In this document: positions 1-9,183 of the stretch, in pieces
Numbering within the stretch: the first letter of the stretch is position 1
Layout of the letters: each line of letters opens with the position of its first letter
Source: DASZZX01 sp036260415
GTDB taxonomy: Bacteria; Actinomycetota; Nitriliruptoria; Nitriliruptorales; JAHWKO01
NCBI GenBank assembly: GCA_036260415.1
Contig: DASZZX010000163.1
Coordinates: 1-20,679, forward strand
Length of the DNA: 20,679 nt
Direction: 5' to 3'
Notes under the pieces: model-generated
What the model was told of the DNA's origin: nothing
Databases searched by the model: none
What the model saw: the letters and a program-made list of their open reading frames with translations, nothing else
Made by a program: the position numbers and the translations under genes

Positions 1-530
1 AGCGCGTCGACGAACTTGCCGTACACCAGCTCGACGCCCTTGCGGAGGCTGTCGACGTCGCGGGCGTTCTCCGCCGCGAGCACGGCCAGCTGGAAGTCGT
101 CGAGGACGTCGATCAGCCGGCGCAGGACCTGGGCAACCCCCTCGTCGCGGTGGAGGGCACCCTCCCGCATCGAGCGCTTGCGGTAGTTCTGGAAGTCGGC
201 TTGCACCCGCTGCAGGGCGTCGAGGTACTCGCCGCGGTCGGCCTCGGCGGCGCGCAGGTCGGCCAGCAGCTGCTGGCGGGTACGCGGGTCCTGGTCGGCG
301 TCGTCGGCCTCGACGGTGGCCACGTGTTCCGCGCCGGACAGGACCCCGCCCTCCACGTCGGTGGCGTCGACGTCGGGCTGGGGCGTCGTGGTCTCACCCA
401 GCTCCTCGTGGCCGTCGCCCACGGGGACCTCCTGATCGGTCTGGTGGGTGGGGGCGTGCTCGGGGGCATCCGCCGTGGAGGTCTGCTCGGGGGCCTCACC
501 CGGAGGGGCGTCGTGGTGTGGCTGCGGCAC
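1..530 (-). CDS. grpE: GrpE nucleotide exchange factor (partial, C-terminus outside window)
   Basis: GrpE releases ADP from DnaK and so drives the Hsp70 cycle in the cytoplasm. Reading from a GTG at 530 gives an acidic, low-complexity N-terminal arm of about 85 residues. The conserved GrpE coiled-coil/head region follows: EYLDALQRVQADFQNYRKR at about residues 101-119, then the segment with DEGVAQVLRRLIDVLDDFQLA. The frame runs off the left edge, so the C-terminal beta-wing domain is not seen. The start is supported by a GAGGAGG just upstream (531-540). No ATG lies in frame near it. The gene lies downstream of hsp20 and dnaK on the same strand; a strong hairpin (586-622) separates it from hsp20. 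The long acidic arm is typical of actinobacterial GrpE. Identification is firm from the NYRKR-containing segment; the exact start is a little less certain. Confidence 0.9.
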   Translation of the reverse strand, partial: MPQPHHDAPPGEAPEQTSTADAPEHAPTHQTDQEVPVGDGHEELGETTTPQPDVDATDVEGGVLSGAEHVATVEADDADQDPRTRQQLLADLRAAEADRGEYLDALQRVQADFQNYRKRSMREGALHRDEGVAQVLRRLIDVLDDFQLAVLAAENARDVDSLRKGVELVYGKFVDA

Positions 531-585
531 GGGTCCTCCTCGCTGATGCTGTAGCGATACGCGGTCTGTCGTTGTCTGAGGGATC

Positions 586-622
586 GGGGGCCACCGCGAC
601 CGGGGGTCGGCGGTGGCCCCCC
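586..622 (-). terminator. Strong hairpin between hsp20 and grpE (terminator or attenuator candidate)
   Basis: A perfect 12-bp inverted repeat (GGGGGCCACCGC at 586-597, GCGGTGGCCCCC at 610-621) with a 12-nt loop lies 10 bp after the hsp20 stop codon, inside the 101-bp gap before grpE. There is no U-tract, as is common for GC-rich actinobacterial terminators. It could end part of the dnaK-hsp20 transcript, act as an mRNA stability or processing element, or simply lower grpE expression relative to hsp20. Confidence 0.5.
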
Positions 623-631
623 GGTCGCCGT

Positions 632-1081
632 TCAGCTCCCCCGCACCTCGATGCGACGCGGCTTGGCTTCCTCGGCCTTGGGGACCGTGATGGTCAGGAC
701 GCCGTCCTTGTAGTGCGCCTCGACCTTCTCGCCGGTCACGCGGTCCGGCAGCCGGACCGCACGGTGGAAGCGGCCGAAGCGGCGCTCCACGCGGCGGAAG
801 CCCTCGCTGTCGGTCTCGCGGTAGAAGCGACGCTCGCCGGAGATGGTCAGCACGCTCTCCTCCAGCGTGATGTCGACGTCCTGGGGATCCATCCCGGGCA
901 GCTCGACGTGGAGGACGAAGTGCTCGTCGGTCTCCTCGACGTCGAGGGGCGGGCTCCAGGCGCCGGCGGTCGACGGGCTGCTGGGCTCCCCGCCGAAGAA
1001 GCTGCGGAACAGCCGCTCCATCTCGTCCTGGAGACCTGAGAGCTCCCGCGACGGGTAGTAGCGGCTCAGTCCGTTCACCAT
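632..1081 (-). CDS. Small heat shock protein, Hsp20/alpha-crystallin family
   Basis: This is a 149-residue holdase-type chaperone that binds unfolding proteins and passes them to DnaK. The alpha-crystallin domain covers about residues 40-140. It begins near WSPPLDVEETDEHFVLHVELPG, continues through ISGERRFYRE, and ends with the beta-strand segment KDGVLTITVPKAEEAKPR. A C-terminal IEV (an I-x-V variant of the oligomerisation motif) follows. The N-terminal arm contains LQDEMERLFRSFFGG, typical of bacterial class A Hsp20. The ATG at 1081 was chosen because an exact AGGAGG lies 6 nt upstream (1088-1093); an in-frame start 21 nt further up would put this RBS inside the gene. It sits between dnaK and grpE in the same orientation, so it is probably co-induced with them. 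Confidence 0.95.
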   Translation of the reverse strand: MVNGLSRYYPSRELSGLQDEMERLFRSFFGGEPSSPSTAGAWSPPLDVEETDEHFVLHVELPGMDPQDVDITLEESVLTISGERRFYRETDSEGFRRVERRFGRFHRAVRLPDRVTGEKVEAHYKDGVLTITVPKAEEAKPRRIEVRGS

Positions 1082-1173
1082 CGATGACCTCCTCTCTGTC
1101 ACTGTGTTGTCACTTGCACGGGTCTTTGCAGATCGGGCCGGTCACGGCTGCCGAGGCCGTGCGCTGGCGGGCT

Positions 1174-1225
1174 GGTCGAGCCCCGCGGCTCGCGGGCCTT
1201 GGTCGCTCCCGCGGCTCGCGGGCGG
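1174..1225. repeat. Tandem near-duplicate of about 26 bp, each copy carrying a short palindrome
   Basis: Two adjacent copies (1174-1200 and 1201-1225) each begin GGTCG and contain the palindrome CCCGCG-GCT-CGCGGG (1182-1196 and 1208-1222). They lie just after the dnaK stop codon, in the dnaK-hsp20 gap. On the transcribed minus strand each forms a 6-bp stem with a 3-nt loop. They could be mRNA processing or stability hairpins, a weak terminator pair, or binding sites. Confidence 0.6.
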
Positions 1226-1235
1226 GTGGAGCTCG

Positions 1236-3095
<1,860 letters not shown>

Positions 3096-3167
3096 GTCTC
3101 GCTCCTGGTTCTTCGCCTGTGCACGGGGTCGCCACCCGGCGACCTGTATCCAGCTGAGCCGTCACAC

Positions 3168-3196
3168 AGAATAGAACCTGAGCCGATGCCTATCAA
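3168..3196 (-). promoter_or_regulatory. Sigma-A-type promoter of the dnaK cluster
   Basis: Reading on the minus strand, a -35 TTGATA (3191-3196) and a -10 TATTCT (3168-3173) are separated by exactly 17 bp. They match TTGACA at 5 of 6 positions and TATAAT at 4 of 6. Transcription would start near 3160, giving a leader of about 65 nt before dnaK. This is the best promoter match I see in the window and it overlaps the HAIR-like element. Confidence 0.7.
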
Positions 3197-3197
3197 G
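3177..3197 (-). promoter_or_regulatory. HAIR-like operator, putative HspR binding site
   Basis: On the minus strand the sequence is CTTGATA-N7-GCTCAGG. The HspR consensus HAIR is CTTGAGT-N7-ACTCAAG; the spacing is exactly right and the half-sites match at 5 of 7 positions each. It covers the -35 box and most of the spacer of the dnaK promoter, where a repressor would block RNA polymerase. HspR itself is not in the window, so binding is inferred. Confidence 0.6.
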
Positions 3198-3420
3198 TTC
3201 TCTGGGCCTCTCCTTGCGTGCGGTCAGCGCACGTGCCCGGTGCCGTGGCGGAGCCACGAGGGGGGCCAGGCGAGGGATCCGGCGACGGACGGGCCGCGGT
3301 CACGGCCAGCTGGTGGCCGCGCTCGAGCGCACGCTGCCCGTGTTCGTTGGCGTGACCCTGGCGCCTGCGGCCGTCGCTGCCGCACGGCGACACGTGGCGG
3401 TCGGCCTGCCGCCAGCACCA

Positions 3421-3678
3421 TCAAGGCCCTTGGCCGGCACCACCGTCGGAGGGCCCAGCCGGTGCGCCCCCGGCGGGAGCCGTGTCGCCGGCGACCTCGC
3501 CGGGCTCGGCGCCGTGTGCGGCGTGCTGGTCGAGTCGACCCTGCCGGCGCCCGCGCGGCCACGGCCGCGTGACCGGTCCTCCCCGCGCCGTCAGGCGCTC
3601 GTCACCCCAGAAATCGAGCATCAGCAGGACGGGCAAGAGCACGAAGAACGCCAGCAGGAGCGCCTGCCAGGCTGCCAC
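3421..3678 (-). CDS. Small single-span membrane protein, unknown function
   Basis: An 85-residue protein. Residues 3-21 form one hydrophobic segment (AWQALLLAFFVLLPVLLML), followed by an aromatic/acidic edge (DFWGDE) and a long Arg-, Gly-, Pro- and Ala-rich tail that is presumably cytoplasmic and disordered. I do not recognise a family. It is accepted as a gene because its GTG start at 3678 has an exact AGGAGG 5 nt upstream (3684-3689) and because the hydrophobic segment begins directly at the start, as in many small actinobacterial one-span proteins. It lies between the dnaK promoter region and the DUF192 lipoprotein gene on the same strand. The tail may be partly compositional, so the C-terminal end is less certain than the start. 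Confidence 0.6.
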   Translation of the reverse strand: MAAWQALLLAFFVLLPVLLMLDFWGDERLTARGGPVTRPWPRGRRQGRLDQHAAHGAEPGEVAGDTAPAGGAPAGPSDGGAGQGP

Positions 3679-3810
3679 CGCCGCCTCCTGTCGTGTGGTC
3701 GGAGCCTACCGAGCGGGTCACCACCGGGTCCGCTCGCCACGTCACGCCGTCGTCCCGGGTCTTGCGCCACGCCGCGCACCGTGCGGGCCACCCGCTCCGC
3801 TGCGGGGAGG

Positions 3811-4374
3811 TCACCGCGCCCGCTCGTCCATGACCTCCTCCGGGGTGGCGACCTCGACCCGCCAGCTCTCGGTGACCCCGATCCGTGCGAACCAGCCGGC
3901 GGGCGTCTCCAAGGCGTGCCGGTAGAGCACGTCCGACCGGTACCGGGGACAGGGGTCCTCGCGGCACGGCTGCATGTGGAGGATCCGGCGGATGTCGCCG
4001 TCCGCGGCGACGAAGGCGATGTCCAGCGGGATGCGGGTGTTCTTCATCCAGAACGACCCGGAGGTGTCCTCGGGGAAGACGAACAGCATCCCCATGCCGT
4101 CCGGCAGGCTGTCGACCTCCATGAGCCCGTGCCGACGACGCTCAGGGGTGTCGGCGATCTTCACCGCGACCTCGACGGGATCGCCCCCAGCGGGGTCGAC
4201 CAGCCGCACCACCAGGCTCGGGTACCCGTCCACCGATGGATGCAGCGGCGGCACCGACGTCGGCGTCCGCGACGGCGGCCAGCCGGTCGGGAGGGAGAGG
4301 CCGCCGCCACAGGCCGCCAGCACGACCATCAGACCGGTCACGACGAAGGTCAGCACGTTCGACCGGTGGGGCAC
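3811..4374 (-). CDS. DUF192 family lipoprotein
   Basis: A 187-residue exported lipoprotein. It has a short basic N-terminus, a hydrophobic stretch and a lipobox LAAC with the lipidated cysteine at residue 22, followed by a Pro/Ser/Thr-rich spacer to about residue 45. The DUF192 domain (about residues 55-180) shows the family hallmarks: ADTPERRRHGLM, then GMGMLFVFPEDTSGSFWMKN, then TRIPLDIAFV, and a conserved pattern around HMQPC/YRSD and ALETPAGWFARIGV. DUF192 proteins are small beta-barrel-like domains of unknown biochemical function, often exported in bacteria. The GTG start at 4374 is divergent from the ACT protein start at 4422, so the two share a 47-bp intergenic region; no clear RBS is seen for either. 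Family assignment is firm and function is not known. Confidence 0.9.
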   Translation of the reverse strand: MPHRSNVLTFVVTGLMVVLAACGGGLSLPTGWPPSRTPTSVPPLHPSVDGYPSLVVRLVDPAGGDPVEVAVKIADTPERRRHGLMEVDSLPDGMGMLFVFPEDTSGSFWMKNTRIPLDIAFVAADGDIRRILHMQPCREDPCPRYRSDVLYRHALETPAGWFARIGVTESWRVEVATPEEVMDERAR

Positions 4375-4421
4375 GCCGTTACGCTAGCCTCGCCGCGCGG
4401 CTCGACGACCCGGGGGGCGCG

Positions 4422-4949
4422 GTGACCCACCAGCTCGCCGTCACCACGATCGGTGCCGACCAACCCGGGATCGTGGCCGCGGTGGCCGAGGTGCTGCGCG
4501 ATCGGGGTGGCAACGTCGAGGACTCGGCCATGACCGTCCTGGGCGGTCAGTTCGCGATCATGCTGCTGGTCACCACCGACGATCCTGCCGACCAGCTGCG
4601 ACAGGCGCTCGAGGTCGCCACCAGAGACCTCGGGCTGCGCGTCACCGTCGTGCCCGTGGAGGAGGGTCACGCGACAACCGACCCGACCCACACGCTGTCG
4701 GTGTACGGCAGGGACAGGCCGGGCATCCTGGCCGCCGTGGCGCGGGCGTTGGCCGAGCTCGGTGTGAACATCACCGACCTCTCCACGCGGATGCTGCCAC
4801 CCGAGGACCAGCCCGTGTACGCCATGGTGCTGGAGATCTCCCTGCCGGAGGGTGTGCCGCCGGAGCGGCTGGAACTGGTGCTGCGCGAGGTGGGCGAGCG
4901 CGTCGGAGTGGATCACACCCTGCGCCCGCTCGAGCCCGCGACCTACTGA
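4422..4949 (+). CDS. Tandem ACT-domain protein, GcvR-like
   Basis: A 175-residue protein made of two ACT ligand-binding domains. Domain one covers about residues 3-77 (LAVTTIGADQPGIVAAVAEVL with GGNVEDSAMTVLGGQFAIM); domain two covers about 91-165 (LSVYGRDRPGILAAVARAL with GVNITDLSTRM). Each domain has the turn D-x-P-G-I between strand 1 and helix 1 that typically shapes an amino-acid pocket. The layout matches GcvR-type and other stand-alone double-ACT proteins, which modulate regulators or enzymes by binding small ligands such as glycine. A real target cannot be read from this sequence. The GTG at 4422 was chosen because the first beta strand of the ACT fold begins immediately after it; the open frame continues upstream without ACT homology. 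Peptide deformylase follows 11 bp downstream and is probably co-transcribed. Confidence 0.85.
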   Translation: MTHQLAVTTIGADQPGIVAAVAEVLRDRGGNVEDSAMTVLGGQFAIMLLVTTDDPADQLRQALEVATRDLGLRVTVVPVEEGHATTDPTHTLSVYGRDRPGILAAVARALAELGVNITDLSTRMLPPEDQPVYAMVLEISLPEGVPPERLELVLREVGERVGVDHTLRPLEPATY

Positions 4950-4960
4950 GCGGTCGGCAG

Positions 4961-5485
4961 GTGCCGGTTCGCCCGGTCGCCACCTACCCGGACCGGATGC
5001 TCAAGCGCGTCGCCGCCCAGGTCGGCACGGTCGGTGACCGCGAACGCCGGCTCGCCACCGACCTCATCGACACCATGCTGGCGTCACCCGGATGCGTGGG
5101 GTTGGCCGCACCCCAGGTCGGTGTGGGGCTGCGTGCCTTCGCGCTTGACGTCTCGCTGATGGCGCGGCCCCACCCCAACCACGGTCGGGTGGTGCTGTTC
5201 GACCCCGAGCTGCTGCACGCCGACGGGTCGGAGGTACGACGGGAGGGCTGCCTGTCCGTCCCCGACTTCACCTGCGACGTGCGCCGCGCTACCGACGTCG
5301 TCGTGCGGGGGCTGGCGCCCGACTGCGAGGTGCGCGTCATCGAGTCCGACGGGTTCGAGGCGCGTGCGTTCCTGCACGAGCTGGACCACCTCGATGGTCT
5401 GTTGATCCTGGACCGGGTGACGTCACCGCGCACGGAGATCTTCCGCCGCCGCCGCTACGCCGCGCCGGGCCAACACCTGCGGTGA
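4961..5485 (+). CDS. def: Peptide deformylase
   Basis: Removes the formyl group from the N-terminal methionine of new proteins; a metal-dependent cytoplasmic hydrolase of 174 residues, the normal length. The three family motifs are present in order: motif 1 as CVGLAAPQ (residues 45-52), motif 2 EGCLS (95-99, metal ligand Cys97), and motif 3 HELDH (139-143, metal ligands His139 and His143, catalytic Glu140). Motif 1 normally reads G-x-G-x-A-A-x-Q; here its first Gly is Cys45, while Gly47 and the catalytic Gln52 are kept. The C-terminus is Arg-rich (EIFRRRRYA). The GTG at 4961 gives PVRPVATYPD before the first helix, as in other deformylases. It sits 11 bp after the ACT gene. Confidence 0.95.
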   Translation: MPVRPVATYPDRMLKRVAAQVGTVGDRERRLATDLIDTMLASPGCVGLAAPQVGVGLRAFALDVSLMARPHPNHGRVVLFDPELLHADGSEVRREGCLSVPDFTCDVRRATDVVVRGLAPDCEVRVIESDGFEARAFLHELDHLDGLLILDRVTSPRTEIFRRRRYAAPGQHLR

Positions 5486-5667
5486 GCTCGACGGGGTGAC
5501 GCCGACCTGAGCGGCACGTCGGCGGGCGGGGCTCAACCCACTGCGGGTTCGTGTCTGCCGGTCGGTCGGGGTGTGGCAGCCACCACCGCAGGTGTGGCGC
5601 CAGCCCTCTCGGCGGCCGCCCGGATGCTGCGTAGCTTGCACCGCGGCATCCCCTGAGAGGAACAGAA

Positions 5668-6489
5668 GTGGCCACCGCAGCAGCCGCCGGGGCGGTCGCG
5701 CCCCGCACCCGACCCGTCTACACCCGTATCGGTGCGCTGGGCCTCGTGCTGATCGCCCTCGCGCCCGCCACCCTACTCACCGCGGGCCTCGCCAGCGGCG
5801 TGGACATCGGCGGGGAGATCGGGTTCCTGTCGACCATCATCGTCCTGCCTCTTCTCGCCGCCGCGCTGGTGTGGCGCTTCGGCAGGTGGGCCAAGGTCTT
5901 GGGCATCGTGATCAGCCTGCTCGCTGCGCTGGCGATGTTCTGGGCGGTGTTCGGACTGGCCTACCCGGCGAGCCCCGGCGACTTCCTGCCCGGGGTGCTC
6001 CTGCCGATGGGGTTGGTGCTGGGGGTGGGAGGCAACATCGCAGCCCTCGTGCAGACGCGCCGCGGTCATCTGCAGACGGAGGCGACGGCCGGCGAGCGGC
6101 GCGTGCGCAACACCGTCCTGGGGCTGCTGGCAGTGGCGATCGTGGTGTCCGGCGCCCTGAGCCTGGCCGGACGTCAGACCGTCGCCGACACGGCGGCGGC
6201 CGGGGCGACGCCGATCGAGATGGTCGACTTCGCGTTCGCGCCCCGCACCGTCGAGGCGACCGTCGGCGAGCCGGTTCGGCTGCTCGTGCACAACTCCGAC
6301 GGGTTCGTGCACACGATCACCAGCCAGGAGTTGGGCTTCAACGAGACCGTTCTGCCGGGCAGCCAGGCCCTGGTGGAGTTCACCCCGCAGAGGAGCGGGA
6401 CCTTCGTGTACTACTGCGTCCCCCACTCCAACGGACCCGACGCCGACCCCGAGGGGGACGAGATGGCCGGCAGGATCGTCGTGCGCTGA
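5668..6489 (+). CDS. Polytopic membrane protein with C-terminal cupredoxin domain
   Basis: A 273-residue protein with five hydrophobic segments (about residues 21-43, 51-70, 74-98, 107-128 and 148-168) followed by a cupredoxin (plastocyanin-like) domain from about 181 to the end. The type-1 copper ligands are all visible: His215 in FVHT, Cys250 and His253 in YYCVPH, and Met266 in DEMAG. The domain should therefore bind a redox-active copper, probably on the outer face of the membrane. Such membrane-anchored cupredoxins can act as electron carriers for terminal oxidases or related enzymes; the partner is not visible here. The GTG at 5668 has GAGAGGA upstream. The downstream neighbour is a membrane Fe-S reductase, but they are separated by about 370 bp. 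The exact orthologous family is not recognised. Confidence 0.85.
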   Translation: MATAAAAGAVAPRTRPVYTRIGALGLVLIALAPATLLTAGLASGVDIGGEIGFLSTIIVLPLLAAALVWRFGRWAKVLGIVISLLAALAMFWAVFGLAYPASPGDFLPGVLLPMGLVLGVGGNIAALVQTRRGHLQTEATAGERRVRNTVLGLLAVAIVVSGALSLAGRQTVADTAAAGATPIEMVDFAFAPRTVEATVGEPVRLLVHNSDGFVHTITSQELGFNETVLPGSQALVEFTPQRSGTFVYYCVPHSNGPDADPEGDEMAGRIVVR

Positions 6490-6858
6490 GAACCCCGGCC
6501 GCCACGCGATCCGTGGCGAGCTAGGACCGCAGCGCGGCGTGCGGGGACGCCGCACTCGAGCAGGGGTACGCGCCCCTCCTCGGGGCGACAGGTCGCCATC
6601 CGCCGCACGTGCGGAGGGTGGGGCGGTCGCCCTGAGTGTGACCACGTGGACGGTGGCGCGCGCGTCGGAGGGGGGTCTTCCAGGGTGTGTCCATGGGCGG
6701 TCGCCGCGTGTCGGAGAGGCGGCGACGCCGGCCCTCCGCCTGGGATGGGGTCTTGCAGGGTGTGACCACGCCAGCCGTCGCCGCGCGTCGGGAGGGGTGG
6801 GCGGTCCTCCCTACACTTGGCGGCCGACGAACGGCGGCGAGCGAGAGGCCATCCCCGC
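6490..6858. other. Intergenic region with degenerate direct repeats, no gene recognised
   Basis: This 369-bp gap separates the cupredoxin gene and the Fe-S reductase gene. Open frames on both strands here give Arg/Pro-rich sequence without recognisable domains, which I take as compositional. The right half contains the repeat family described separately (6636-6796). No convincing promoter or terminator was found. Confidence 0.5.
6636..6796. repeat. Three degenerate direct repeats upstream of the Fe-S reductase
   Basis: Copy two (6672-6719) and copy three (6747-6796) both read GGGGTCTT-S-CAGGGTGTG, then W-CCA, then GTCGCCGCG and GTCGG, with a 75-bp period. Copy one (about 6636-6672) keeps GTGTGACCACG and GCGTCGGAGG but lacks the left part. 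The repeated GTGTGaCCA core occurs at 6636, 6685 and 6760. The arrangement resembles multiple sites for a DNA-binding protein or decayed tandem duplication. Confidence 0.6.
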
Positions 6859-9183
6859 GTGCAGCCCGAGCAGATCCTCGCGGTCGTCCGCATCGTCGGC
6901 GGCATCGCGGTCGTAGGGGTGACTGCCGCCATCGCCGGCCGACGGATCATGTTCCTCTACGGGTTGATCAGGAGGGCGCAGCCCGATCCCGACCGCGCCA
7001 CCTGGGCATACGTCAGAGGCAACCTCAAGTACCAGTTCACGAAGGTGCTTGGTCAGCAGAAGCTGCTGCGCTGGTCGCTGCCGGGGGTGCTGCACGCCTG
7101 GGTGTTCTGGAGCTTCCTCGTCGTGCAGGCCACGATCATCGAGGTCTTCGGCGAGATCTTCGACCCGGACTTCAAGATCCCGGTCGCTGGCCGGCTCGCC
7201 CTCCCCGGGTCGGACCGGACCCTCCTGGACGTGATCGTGTTCTTCCAGGACACGTTCATCCTGCTGGCGATGGTCGGCATCGTCGGGTTCCTGGTCATCC
7301 GCCTCGCACAGCACCCGCGTCGGCTGGGACGGCGCTCGCGCTTCGCCGGGTCGAACCTCGGACAGGGCTACTGGGTCCTCATGGGCGAGTTCGGCGTGAC
7401 CTACACGCTGCTGCTGATCCACGCCTCCCGGTGGGCGATCGGCGGCGAGGCCAACCGGCACCTCCAGGCGGCCTTCCTGTCGCGCTGGGTAGCGGACTTC
7501 CTGGAGGGCATGACGCCCCTGGCGCTGGAGGCCACCACCGCAGGCATGGCGACCGTGCACCTCGCCATCGTGGGCTGGTTCCTGGTGTTCACCCTCAACT
7601 CCAAGCACCTGCACGTCCTCTCGATCTTCCCCAAGGAGCTGTTCTCCCGCCAGCCGAAGGCGCTGGGGGCTGTGCCCCACCTGCCGATCGACCTGGAGAC
7701 CATGACGGAGGAGACCGTCCTGGGGGTGGGAGCGGTCGAGGACTTCCGCTGGCCGTACCTGCTCGACATGTACTCGTGCACCGAGTGCGGCCGCTGCCAG
7801 TCGCAGTGCCCGGCGTGGCACACCGGCAAGCCGCTCAACCCCAAGCTTCTGGTGATGGACCTCCGCGACCACCTGTACGCGAAGGGTCCGTACCTGCTCG
7901 GCAAGCAGACCGAGGAGCAGGCCGCCGACATCCTGTCCAAGAAGCTGGTGGGCGACGCACCCGGTGAGGCGCCGGCGCAGGCGGTGATCGACGCCGATGT
8001 CCTGTGGTCGTGCACCACCTGTGGCGCCTGCGTGGAGGAGTGCCCGGTCGACATCCAGCACGTCGACATGATCGTGGAGATGCGTCGCTACAAGGCGATG
8101 ATGGAGTCGTCCTTCCCGCACGAGGCGGGGGCGATGCTGCGCAACATCGAGAACTCCGGCAACCCGTGGGGCATCGGCGCGCAGCAGCGAGAGGATTGGA
8201 TGCGGGGGCTGGACCCCCAGCCGGTGCGGGCGACGCCGGGCAGCGCGCTGCCGGACGGGATCGAGTACCTCTTCTGGGTCGGCTGCGCCGGCTCCGTGGA
8301 CGACCGAGCGAAGCGCATCACCCGCACGGTCGCTGAGCTCCTGGGTCGGGCGGGCGTGCCCTACGCGGTGCTGGGCTCGGCCGAGACCTGCACCGGCGAC
8401 CCGGCCCGGCGACTGGGCATGGACCACCTCTTCCAGATGATGGCCGCCAGCAACGTCGAGACCATGCGCTCGGTGGGTGCCACGAGGATCGTCGCGTGGT
8501 GCCCGCACTGCTTCAACACGCTCCGCAACGAGTACCCCGATCTGGGGGGGCAGTTCGAGGTGATCCACCACTCGCAGCTGCTCGCCCACCTGATCGACGA
8601 GGGACGGCTCGTGGCGACCGACCAGCTCGACGCGCGGGTCACCTACCACGACCCCTGCTACCTCGGACGGCACAACGAGGTGTACTCGGCACCCCGTCGG
8701 GTGGTCGACGCGGTGCCGGGGATCCACCCGACCGAGATGCAGCGCTGCCGCTCGAACGGCTTCTGCTGCGGCGCGGGCGGGGCGCGCATGTGGATGGAGG
8801 AGCGCATCGGCAAGCGGGTCAACATCGAGCGCATCGAGGAGGCGCTGGCGACCGAACCGGACCTGATCTCCACCGCCTGCCCGTTCTGCATGACCATGCT
8901 GGAGGACGCCGTGGCGCAGAAGGTGCAGGAAGGCGCGCTGGCCGCGGGGCAGGTCCAGGTGCTGGACGTGGCGGAGGTGCTGCAGCGTGGTCTGCCGGGG
9001 CGGGCACCGGCCGCGGTCGGTGAGGCCGCCAACGGGGCCGGGGACGGCGCCGTGGTCGAGGTGGCCGGGGACGGCGCTGTGGGCGAAGTGGGGGCGCGCG
9101 GCCACCGGGGCGTCATGTCCTCCGGCGGAGGCACCGGCGGCGACGCCGACGCCACCTCGCCTGCCGGCACGGGCGGTCCCTGA
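6859..9183 (+). CDS. Membrane-bound heterodisulfide reductase-like Fe-S oxidoreductase (Rv0338c-like)
   Basis: A 774-residue fusion. The N-terminal 260 residues hold about five membrane segments with conserved His (His79, His188, His234), resembling the cytochrome-b-like HdrE/NarI part. Next come two [4Fe-4S] ferredoxin motifs: CTECGRCQSQCP (Cys307, 310, 313, 317) and CTTCGACVEECP (Cys385, 388, 391, 395). Two cysteine-rich CCG-type domains follow: Cys476, Cys511, Cys548 and Cys551, then Cys600, CCG at 636-638, and CPFC at 674-677. In the first one the central pair reads ETCTGDP, with a single Cys. The family is thought to pass electrons between a soluble donor, often acyl-CoA dehydrogenase/ETF, and the membrane quinone pool; that is inference here. 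The last 60 residues are Gly/Ala-rich and probably disordered. The GTG at 6859 has GAGAGG about 10 nt upstream; a TTG at 6817 is possible but less likely. Confidence 0.9.
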   Translation: MQPEQILAVVRIVGGIAVVGVTAAIAGRRIMFLYGLIRRAQPDPDRATWAYVRGNLKYQFTKVLGQQKLLRWSLPGVLHAWVFWSFLVVQATIIEVFGEIFDPDFKIPVAGRLALPGSDRTLLDVIVFFQDTFILLAMVGIVGFLVIRLAQHPRRLGRRSRFAGSNLGQGYWVLMGEFGVTYTLLLIHASRWAIGGEANRHLQAAFLSRWVADFLEGMTPLALEATTAGMATVHLAIVGWFLVFTLNSKHLHVLSIFPKELFSRQPKALGAVPHLPIDLETMTEETVLGVGAVEDFRWPYLLDMYSCTECGRCQSQCPAWHTGKPLNPKLLVMDLRDHLYAKGPYLLGKQTEEQAADILSKKLVGDAPGEAPAQAVIDADVLWSCTTCGACVEECPVDIQHVDMIVEMRRYKAMMESSFPHEAGAMLRNIENSGNPWGIGAQQREDWMRGLDPQPVRATPGSALPDGIEYLFWVGCAGSVDDRAKRITRTVAELLGRAGVPYAVLGSAETCTGDPARRLGMDHLFQMMAASNVETMRSVGATRIVAWCPHCFNTLRNEYPDLGGQFEVIHHSQLLAHLIDEGRLVATDQLDARVTYHDPCYLGRHNEVYSAPRRVVDAVPGIHPTEMQRCRSNGFCCGAGGARMWMEERIGKRVNIERIEEALATEPDLISTACPFCMTMLEDAVAQKVQEGALAAGQVQVLDVAEVLQRGLPGRAPAAVGEAANGAGDGAVVEVAGDGAVGEVGARGHRGVMSSGGGTGGDADATSPAGTGGP

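Noticed and set aside
3214..4425. A plus-strand open frame opposite the small membrane protein and DUF192 genes
   Set aside because: No domain recognised; the minus strand has a lipobox and DUF192 motifs and a small gene with a good RBS.
5535..5549. Hairpin AACCC-ACTGC-GGGTT after def considered as a terminator
   Set aside because: The 5-bp stem is short, lies about 50 bp after the stop and has no T-run; not strong enough to annotate.
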